Shown here piece after piece: positions 55,406 to 64,000 of a stretch of 64,000 bases of DNA (its first letter is position 1; every line of letters starts with the position of its first letter). The notes beneath the pieces were generated by a model. It saw nothing but the letters and a program-made list of their open reading frames with translations, made no database searches and had not been told where the DNA came from. The translations under genes were made by a program, and so were the position numbers. Source of the DNA: Silene conica (taxonomy: Eukaryota > Streptophyta > Magnoliopsida > Caryophyllales > Caryophyllaceae); the NCBI GenBank assembly GCA_029255685.2, contig CM055317.2:18918501-18982500 (forward strand), written 5' to 3'.

Positions 55406-57219
55406 ATTGAAGAGTCTATTGACCTAAATATACTCAAGAAGGGGGGGGGGGGGGGGGTTGAATTGAGTATGCCAACTTTTTCTTTTCTTCTTCGATGTGA
55501 GTTTTTGTGACGAAGTAATAGCAAGTAACGAGTAAGAACGATAAAGTAAAGGAGACACGATCTTTTGAAGTGGTTCAGTTTCACAAATCGAAACCTACGT
55601 CCACTATTCTCGATTAATAAAATTAGTACCTTCTACGGATTACAATTTTATCAACCCAACTCGTACAACTTTGATGTTAGTTGTAACTCAATCTAGATAC
55701 CGTAAAATATCTAGCTACGACAAGTACCGTGAAATACTTGCTTACAATGAGTACCGCTAAATACTCGAATCTATCTTAAGTAACTAAGATAAACTTTCAA
55801 CAACTTCTTGTGTTTGATGATCTTGAATGTATGAAAATATTCTTCAATACTTGTAGTCTTGATTACGAGATTTGACAATGATTGGCACGGAAAACGAAAC
55901 GCGTGAGAGACTACGTTCGTTTGATTTTCTCGATTTGCGTGAGGTTGTTTTGCGTGAGGTGTCTTAGGCGTGTGACAATAAGAACATATATATACTAATT
56001 TAGATCTAGGTTAAATCCTAGATAATTTAGGAATATTACTTTATCTAGAATACTAATTCTAGGTAATAATTAAAACTTAATCTTATATGAATTAGGAAAG
56101 GACTCTAATAGAATAATATTAAATTAAGACATAAGATAATATTTCCATAATCCTATTTGATTTAGGAAACATCCTTATACCATAAAATATAGAATCCTAC
56201 TTTGAATCAAATCCTAATTCTTGTCAATAATATAATAAATTATATTCTTAATCAAATCCTAGTCAATCTTTAAGTAGATCAAATAAACAAATTTATTTAT
56301 TTAATTAACCATAAAGACAATATGAAACGTATTAGGATTCGTATAGAGAAACGTGAAGCACGCATCCCTATGCACGACTTCCATCACACGTTTCATAGAC
56401 CACGTTTCTTTGAGACATTGTTTCTCAAAGCACGTATCCCTAGGAATTTGAATTTTGACAATACGGTTAAAATAAAATCCTTAGTATTTTAGAATTAATA
56501 TTTACCTCATAAGATAAATATTTTAATTCTTGTTAACTAAAGAATATCTATAAAACCTTATTAAAAGGCTAAGCTAAAACGCCAAGTAAAAGCCACATCA
56601 GCAACAATAAAAGCCACGTAGGATTACCAAAAAGCCACCTCACCCAACAAAATCCACATCCACAATCCTACGTGTCATCCTCTATACAATCTTATTAAAA
56701 TGCTAACTTAAATAATGTGACATGACATGTTTTAATTTTACATGGATAATCAATTTATCATATTACATTAATTTAATTCATTTATCTGTAAATATATAAA
56801 TAACATAAAAAAGCAAGCAAGTCAAAAGTATGTCATTCCAATATTAAAATATTATCAAGTCACATCATTATCTGTAAAATTTTATTAAAAAGCTACATAA
56901 AAAATGATTAAATGTTATATATATTTCGACGAAATAACACCTACCACGTCACAAAACCATGTCATTCCCTATACATAATTGTCCAACTGTTCCATCATTC
57001 ACCAATATACACATATCTATATATAATTAAAATGATACTTGGGGTAAACTAAAATGATTTTGATATCAAAAAATAATTTCCATCTTATAGAATAATTACT
57101 TTTATCCTATCTATACAATAATTAACCATTACTCTATTCAACTCGCGTATTAATTTTGAAATAATTCTATAATTATAATAATACGATACTTGGGCAAACT
57201 AAAAGCCCTATATTGATTT

Positions 57220-57565
57220 TGTTGGGTCTATGCCTTGAATATGTTAGTCGCCGCTTCGAACGACTATGCGGACGGTATCTGATTTTCGTATTGGGCTAGG
57301 GTTTCTGTCTGGCTTTATTAGATTAAGTCTAATCTGTTTTGTATTAGGTTAAAAGTACTATATAAACTCTTAACCTCTACCCTAGCAGTCATTAAAAAAA
57401 TATCATACCGTCTGAAATCTGTAATCTGAAAACTTCTCACGTTAATAAAACTCTCTCCCTTCTGCCCTGTAGACGTAGCTAACAGACCGTTAGTGAACCA
57501 CGTAAATCTGTGCGTATTGTTCTTTATTGTTTGTTTTTATCTTTCTCTGTGCTTCCGTTATAACA
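57220..57565 (+). mobile_element. 346-bp solo LTR or TRIM-like LTR inside the Helitron
   Basis: TGTTGGGTCT...CGTTATAACA flanked by the duplication GATTT (57215-57219, 57566-57570). A TATATAAAC-like promoter lies at about 57359-57367. No internal region or partner LTR. Length and ends suit a small Ty1 element or TRIM. Confidence 0.82.
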
Positions 57566-57570
57566 GATTT

Positions 57571-59770
57571 TGATGTCACAAATAATTCTCATCTTTAAAC
57601 ATAATTATTCTTCTCATATTTATGCAATAATTAATCATCACCCATTCAACTCCCATATTAACTTTGCAATAATTTTTATCATAATTAAGATTATAAAAAC
57701 AACTCATAATAAGCTACAACCCTTTGAATGCCAAAATCATTATCCTTTCCTAATTAATATTAATGTCAACAAATTTTAATATATATATATTATTCAACTT
57801 CTAAATCTAAATTAACATTATTTAACCTCTTCTATTTAAGATTGTGCTTTTACTTCTTATAAAATAGTTATGTGAGAGGTGAAAATTTGGGTAGTTTATT
57901 TGATTTCCTTAGCTTGAATTTTGTAAGATAAATTACTAATTCGTGGTGTTTTTTGTTTGTCTTATGTTGTGTAGGCGGTTGTGAAGGCGTTTTCATAAAA
58001 TCATTGGCTTAGCTAACTAATAATGTCATGCGCAGGTAAATTTAGTTTTTAGACAATAAGTAAATTAAATATTCGATTTCTCTATGATTTTTTTTTATTT
58101 CTATATAATTAAATTCTAAATTTATGAAAGTTAATTTTGAAGGGTGATATTTTAGTATAAAATATGCATTTTGATAGCAAATTTGATTTGATCTTCTTTG
58201 AAAAACTAACCTCTTTATTACTATTTTTTAAAAGAAAGTGACAATTGCTAGCCATCTTCGTTTTTATTTTTTTTCTAAATTATACGGGGTTATAAATTAT
58301 AATATATAGTCGAGTGTCGTATATATAAAAATCTAGATATATACATTATACATTTATACTAATAAAAAATGGACCCGATTTTTGCCAAAACTCATATTAG
58401 TATATTACACCTTTTTTTCATTTATCATTATTATCTTACTAAAATATATTGTAGACGTTAGATCATCAAAATGAAACAATAGTTATTTTTGAAAATTAGA
58501 CCGATCAATAAACCTATAAAATGGACAATGTCTTATTTTTTTTATGCCTGATCTCTTATTACACCCCCTTTTTTCATCCGTCATTGTTATCTTATTACAA
58601 AATATTGTCATATATGTTATTTATTTAGACGATCCATCATTCTAAGAAAACGAGAGTTAAGCATAAAAATTAAACCTATCATCATAACTCACACCAATGA
58701 TGGATTTATGGGTGAATGCAAAAAATTGTAAGTTATGACCATTTTATTATTGTCATGTAATTACATGCAATTTGTTACAAAATGAGATATAATTTCACTA
58801 AAGTAGAGAATGATGGAATAAAAATTAAACAACTTTGATGAGAACATAATTGTACACTTTATAAGTTATGCGTTTGTACTTTTTATATATGGAAAAAAAA
58901 TCGTTTTTCTAGCATTTGAATAATAATGGTTTACTTTGTTAAATACAAAAGTGGTGCAGTGAATTGTTCTTTACTATGTAAGCACAAAAAATTATATCTG
59001 GTACAAATACAAATATCGGTTATACGAATTATGACTAAAGATGTCGGTATCATTGTTTTCTTATATGGATTTTAATAGAAGACGTTCAAATTTAAGAATG
59101 GTAACACTCGATAATGTTGTTATGAGTGCAATGATAATATAATTGAAAATTCATATTATAATATTTTGTATCCTAAGATCTATTGAGCCTAGGCCCCGAC
59201 CTTGGCTTTATACGACAATCTTCTTATCTTTTTGTCCACTCAAACAAAAAATTAATATCTATATTAATGCATTGGTGCTTAAACTTGGTGTTTTAATCAA
59301 CTTCAATTTATTTTGACTTATAAAAAAATGGTGGTTGGTAATAAATAAAAGAAAGCACAAAACATGTACATATTAATTGAAACTCTAAATAGTTTATATA
59401 CAAGTCGAACTATAAAGGAGAATTATGTAGATAATATAATGTTATTCTGATCTTCAATTTTCTAAAATTTTTATATGACTCAAAATGTAATTTATGATGA
59501 TATGATTCTAACTGTATGGAAAATATTTAAAATTATCATACTAAGTTGGCAACAAATATTCTAACCCAATTTATTTTTAAGTCGAAAAATAAAAAATTGA
59601 AGAATAAAATAACAGGGATGTTAAATGATTACATTGCCGCCACTACATTTCATATACAATTGCAATAATACTGACAAGCTATTAATGGACAAGTAGAAAA
59701 CAATCAAATTATTTAATTAAAAATAAAAATTAATTAGAAAATAGCCAAAGTAAGGACATCCAAAAAATAA
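57571..59770. other. Helitron interior, AT-rich, no ORF
   Basis: No gene recognised. A 61-bp segment at about 57974-58034 is bounded by TTGTGTAG and GCAGGTAAAT, like an exon with flanking splice signals, and might be a captured gene piece. Confidence 0.4.
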
Positions 59771-60193
59771 CCCGTGATTTTCACGGGTAGAAAAACTAGT
59801 CTCTATTTTAAAACCGTTTATAAGATTACTAAATTAATATATATTAATATATTAATAGCACGCATAAGTCTTCACGTTTTGATTTGTTTCACGCAAATCT
59901 CATTTCTTTGATAGTTATAGGAACGATCTATAACTTAAGAACTCTTGATGTTGTAATAAAACTTTTGTCTTGTAAATCTTCAAAAAGACTTGACATTTGA
60001 CATGAGCTTGATCTTTCTTTAATCTTCGATTGAATCTATACTTTATTAAACTACGATCTTCGCTCTATAATAAACTGTACACTTAAACGAACGATTACAC
60101 GCATATGCATATAAAACATGATTACTTAGACTTGTCATTATTAAAACATAAAACAATATAGTACTTATATAGAATATATTACTCAACATCCTC

Positions 60194-60888
60194 CTATACA
60201 AAGCCTCGAAAGGTGAAATCCTAATGCTTGCATGATAACTGTTGTTATAGGAAAACTCGATCAAATCCAGCCTTTCTTTCCAACTACCCCCAAACTCCAT
60301 CACACAAGCTCTCAACATGTCCTCAAGGGTCTTGATGGTCCTCTCGGTCTCAACATCAGTAGCTACATGAAAAGTTGTACTCATCTTCAGGGTAGTACCC
60401 ATCATCTTCTACAATTCCTGCCAAAACCTCGAAATGAAGCGAGAATCCCGATCCGATACGATATCCTTAGGAATCCCATGAAATCTGACCACGTTATTCC
60501 TATTGGCTAATGCCAACTTCACCTTGCTCCAAGTGTCCTTTATGGGGACAAAATGAGCCGACTTAGTCAATCTGTCCACTATCACCCAGATCATGTTGTT
60601 ACCCATTTGAGATCGAGGTAACCCCACAATGAAATCCATCGAGATCGACTCCCACTTCCACTCTGGAACCTCTAAAGACTGAATCTTACCCTGTGGTCGA
60701 TGCTGCTCCCCCTTCACTCGCTGACAAGTCAAACACCGAGCCATGAAATCTGCGACATCCCTCGTCATACCCGGCCACCAGAAAGTCTGCTTCAAATCCG
60801 TATACAATTTATTTCCACTAGGATGCACTGAATAAGGTACACAATGAGCCTCTATCAGAATCCTCTTCCTCAACTCAGCACTATCCAC
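60194..60888 (-). pseudogene. Tekay integrase, N-terminal and core
   Basis: The zinc-binding part ends in CLTCQRVKGEQHRPQG. The core has D in SMDFIVGLP, D in VSDRDSRF and E in ETERTIKTLEDM. A TAG at 60411-60409 lies between the second D and the E. The frame runs into the SIRE insertion at 60193 and resumes at 46266. Confidence 0.86.
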
Positions 60889-62659
60889 GACATACCACCT
60901 ACCGTCGAACCGAAGACTCCCATCAACACTAGGATAAAACCTCGACGGTCCACCCGACTCAAGCTTCGCTCTCCATTCTTAGAACTTAGCGTCTGACAAC
61001 TGGCTCTTTATGATCTCACTATATAACTCAGGCACCACTGTCAAATCGCCTCGCGCATCACCCTTCCTGATCACATGAATACCCATCCGGTCCATCTCAT
61101 CTCTCAATCTCATCAAGGACATCGTTGTGCACAAAGAATGCACACTCTTCCTACTCAAGGCATCAACAACTATGTTCGCCTTCCCTTCATGGTACACTAT
61201 CTCCATATTCATAGTCTCCAATCAGCTCCATCCACCTCATCTGCCTCATATTAAGCTCCATTTGGGTAAAGATGTACTTCAGACTCTTATGGTCTGAGGA
61301 CACCTTGAAAGTCACACCGTACAAATAATGCCTCCAGATCTTGAGTATAAAGACTACACCACCCATCTCTAAGTCGTGAGTGGGGTGGTTATTCTCATGC
61401 TGCATAAGCTGCCTCGACGCAAACGCGACCACCTTCCCATTCTGCACCAGCACACAACCCAACCCATTCTTCGAGGCATCAGTATATAGCTCAAAGTTAT
61501 CAATCCCTTCTAGCAAGGCTAAGATGGGAGCTATAGTCAGACGTTCCTTGAGGATTTGGAATGCTTTCCCACACTCCCCATCCCAACGAAATCTAATATC
61601 CTTCCTTATGAGCGCAGTCATTGGTCTAGTAATCTTGGAGAAGTCATTCACAAATCGTCTATAATATCCTGCCAAACCCGAAAAACTGCGTACCTCAGCC
61701 ACATTCTTGGGAGCCTCCCAGTTTGACACCGCCTCTATCTTACTAGGATCTACTGCCACCCCCTCTTTCGAGATCACATGCCCCAAGAATGCTATCTTTT
61801 CTAACCAGAACTCGCACTTAAACAACTTAGCATAAAGCTAGTTGTCCCTCAAAGTCTGCAAAACAATCCTCAAATGCTCATCATGCTCCTCCTTGGTCTT
61901 GGAGTAGACCAAGATGTCATCAATGAACACCACCACGAACTTGCTCAGGTATGGACTAAACACACGGTTAATCAGATCCATAAACACGGCAGGTGCATTA
62001 GTCAACCCGAACGACATCACCACGTACTCATTATGACCATACCTAGACCTGAAGGTGGTCTTGGGTATGTCACCATCGCTGATCCTCAACTGATGATAAC
62101 CCGGCGTAAGATCAATCTTCGAGAACACCCCAGCCCCATTGAACTGGTCAAACAGATCATTTATCCTCGGCAAAGGGTAGCGGTTCTTCACCGTCACATG
62201 GTTCAGCTCACGATACTCTATACACAATCTCATACTCCCATCCTTCTTCTTCAAGAATAACACTAGTGCTCCCCAAGGTGATACACAAGGTCGGATGTAC
62301 CTCTTGTCTAACAGATCATTGAGTTGGTTGTTCAGCTCTTCCAACTCCATTGGACCCATCCGGTAAGGGCCCTTTGAAATAGGTCTTATACCCGGCTTCA
62401 TCTCAACACTGAAATCAATGTCCATCTTGGGTGGTAACCCATGAATCTCCTATGGAAACACATCCTTGAACTCCCCCACAACTAGAATACCATCAGCAGT
62501 CACCTTCTCAACTCGGTTATCCCTCACATGACAGAGAATCAAATGATACCTCTTTCTCAGATAAGACTTCAAAGTCAAGACTGATATGACCTTGACCTTG
62601 GGTCTAACAACAAAGCCCTTATACGACACTCTAACCCCTTTAGACCCCCTCAATGTCAC
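60889..62659 (-). pseudogene. Tekay reverse transcriptase and RNase H
   Basis: From 62425: RT blocks [43 protein letters not shown] and the catalytic FIDDILVYS. Then the tether and RNase H ([30 protein letters not shown]). Disruptions: TAG at 62452-62450, TAG at 61840-61838, a frameshift at about 61190-61220 near the end of RNase H, and TAA at 60981-60979. Confidence 0.86.
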
Positions 62660-63084
62660 CTTCTTCTGATGACAATCAATGGTAGCTTTATATCAGCCTA
62701 GCCAATCCATCCCCAGTATTACCTCAAAGCCATCTAACAAAAACTCAAATAAATCGATAGAAAAGTCAACCCAGCCTATCACAAAAGACAAACCTCCATA
62801 CACCTTCCGACACAGTAACGACTCTCCAGAAGGTATAAATACCTCATCATTAGCTATCTCGAATGATTCAGTCCTAAACTCCTAGCATGGCTTACAGACA
62901 CAAACGAATGAGTTGCCCTTGAATCAAATAAAACAAAACTAGGACAACCATGAATAAGAAAAGTACCGGTCACCACATGAGCATCCTCTGCTGCAACCTG
63001 TTTCTCCATGGCAATAAATAACTTGCCACTACTCTTCTGACCCTCCCTTTGAATTGTCGTCGCAGATGAGGTAGGTTTAGCCAC
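62660..63084 (-). pseudogene. Tekay aspartic protease
   Basis: The active-site motif reads VLFDSRATHSFVS; the glycine normal after D-S in the family is Arg here, which should abolish folding or activity. ILGMDWLG follows in another frame near 62712-62690, so there is at least one frameshift and one stop between these parts. Confidence 0.8.
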
Positions 63085-64000
63085 TGATTTCTGGCTACCT
63101 CCTTCATTAGGTCTCTAATAGCCTCCCTGACGGTTATAGTTACCGTAGCTTGGCTTTCCTTGGTTCTTCCATGAGCTCGTGGGACGACTGTTCCCAGAAC
63201 TCTGAGAAGGCCCCTGGTAGCTGCCTCCCCCGAACTTCCTACACTTTAGCCTCTTGTGCCCAACATCACCACATTTAAAGCACCTCGCCACAGGGGTGTC
63301 GCTAAGACTACGACTCTCTTTACCCCCAGCACCAGCACCAGCTCCCGCAGAGTATGAATGACTCTGACTGAAGTTCCCTTTCTTATGTACAGCTCCAACA
63401 CTCTCATTATCTAACTTTCTCTTCTCTTCACTCCTCTCTCGGGAATCTCTGGCCAGATTGGCCAATCTCTCAGCGTGCCCAACCCTCTCATAGACCTCTT
63501 TGAGGTCGGACACTGTACCAGCAGGTAGCCTCTCCATGATACGGAGAGTCAATCCATTCTCGAACCGAAGGGACAGCGCCCGAGGAGTCATACCCATCTC
63601 CTCCACCTGTCGAGCCAAGTCGTTGAACTTGATGTAGTACTTAGAAACCGTCATCTCATCAGCCATCCGAAACTGCCGAAGTCAGCCCTCAACTGACTAC
63701 CGACGTGCTCAAGAACAAACTCACGCCTCATAGCAGCCTTGAGGGCTTCCCACGGCACATACCCTGCCCCATCTTAGCAAAATAGTCACGAGCCCTCCCC
63801 TTATCTCGTCCCCACCATCCTCTGGCTAAAATACGCAGGCAAAAAATAGCCTGGTACACTTTGAGGTAGTTAGGACAATCGACCACCTCAAAAACACTCT
63901 TCATCTTCCTCAGCCAGTCCTCTAGAAGTCCCGTGTCCCCGCACCATCAAACATGGTATGGCGATGACGAGACATGGCGTTACTGCTGTCATGAGCACTC
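63085..64000 (-). pseudogene. Tekay gag, N-terminus degraded and running off the edge
   Basis: 63666-63115 is open, with the end of the capsid domain (TVSKYYIKFNDLARQ), a basic linker and a zinc knuckle CFKCGDVGHKRLKC at about 63278-63237. A TAG at 63117-63115 separates it from protease. 63667-64000 still shows FDGAGTRDF and FEVVDCPNYLKVYQAIF-type gag motifs, but with several stops and frame changes. Confidence 0.8.

Larger units (their letters stand above)
56547..59799 (+). mobile_element. Non-autonomous Helitron in the SIRE LTR
   Basis: 3,253 bp, 5' TCTATAAAACC, 3' hairpin CCCGTGA-TTT-TCACGGG (59771-59787), then AAAACTAG ending at 59799. Inserted between A (56546) and T (59800). The uninterrupted SIRE 3' LTR gives the exact empty site. 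No Rep or helicase ORF. It contains an imperfect direct duplication of about 150 bp (about 57040-57196 and 57188-57710, the second copy split by a solo LTR). Confidence 0.93.
46267..60188 (-). mobile_element. SIRE-type Ty1/copia element, nested in Tekay
   Basis: 13,922 bp including a 3,253-bp Helitron in its 5' LTR, so about 10.7 kb originally. LTRs are 46267-47782 and 55408-60188. The duplication TCCTC flanks it. The primer site (complement GCTCTGATACCA, 55394-55405) and a polypurine tract (complement AATTCCCCCTTTTTA, 47783-47797) are in place. The long Gag with a coiled-coil tail, two zinc knuckles and a long region between RNase H and 3' LTR with env-like remains fit SIRE/Maximus. The coding frame has several nonsense codons and frameshifts. 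Confidence 0.9.
55408..60188 (-). repeat. SIRE 5' LTR, interrupted by a Helitron
   Basis: 1,528 bp of LTR in two pieces (55408-56546 and 59800-60188), with a G17 run at 55441-55457 where the partner LTR has G5. Otherwise close to the 3' LTR, with a handful of substitutions. Confidence 0.9.
43997..64000 (-). mobile_element. Tekay/Del chromovirus (Ty3/gypsy), decayed, split by a SIRE element
   Basis: Minus-strand order from the right edge: gag, protease, reverse transcriptase, RNase H, integrase, (SIRE insertion 46267-60188), integrase end with chromodomain, polypurine tract, 3' LTR. The 5' LTR lies beyond base 64000. Many in-frame stops and several frameshifts make it the most decayed large element here. 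The SIRE target duplication TCCTC (46262-46266, 60189-60193) joins the two halves precisely. Confidence 0.88.

Overview
This window is nuclear DNA from a flowering plant, almost entirely transposable elements. The only convincing host gene is a single-exon WPP-domain (MFP1 attachment factor-like) gene on the minus strand at 23916-24521. The elements present (a Tat/Retand-type Ty3 element with an antisense spliced gene, Athila, Tekay/Del chromovirus, SIRE-type Ty1, Cassandra with 5S rRNA in its LTR, Helitrons, and hAT, Mutator, Harbinger and Stowaway MITEs) point to a eudicot. The Retand-like architecture and the CTCGGCCGAG-type LTR repeats make me suspect Caryophyllales, but this is a weak inference.

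Layout. 1-8575: the 3' part of a decayed Tat/Retand Ty3 element. Its pol contains two RNase H domains, a four-exon antisense gene lies between integrase and the 3' LTR, and the 3' LTR is complete. 8748-9341: hAT-type MITE. 10111-13042: Mutator-like foldback element with a 9-bp target duplication. 13340-13375: a Helitron 3' end. 14539-14766: tRNA-derived SINE. 15544-17281: Ty1-type solo LTR containing a Harbinger MITE. 18557-20380: non-autonomous Helitron on the minus strand, with a 57-bp minisatellite. 22647-23200: second hAT-type MITE. 23916-24521: WPP-domain gene, with a Stowaway MITE in its upstream region (24715-24972). 25800-27090: an unrecognised coding remnant cut by a complete Cassandra element (26177-27015). 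28826-31765: long Tekay-like solo LTR.

33563-43755: an unusual Athila-lineage insertion with three LTRs. One is inverted, forming a 1,479-bp-arm palindrome at the left end. It carries one intact 958-codon gag-protease ORF ending in an integrase C-terminal tail, with no reverse transcriptase. The whole unit is bounded by a single 5-bp target duplication, so it appears to have integrated as an already rearranged cDNA.

43997-64000: a decayed Tekay chromovirus on the minus strand, continuing past the right edge. A Cassandra solo LTR sits in its 3' LTR. A 13.9-kb SIRE-type Ty1 element (46267-60188) splits its integrase. That SIRE element has a Helitron (56547-59799) in its 5' LTR, and the Helitron contains a further 346-bp solo LTR (57220-57565). 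Every boundary in this four-level nest can be read from target duplications or from the intact LTR partner, giving a relative order of insertion.

No bacterial-type operons, CRISPR arrays or intact tRNA/rRNA genes were seen. Splice sites, TIRs, LTR ends and target duplications were read by eye. Family names come from recognised protein motifs, not from database searches.
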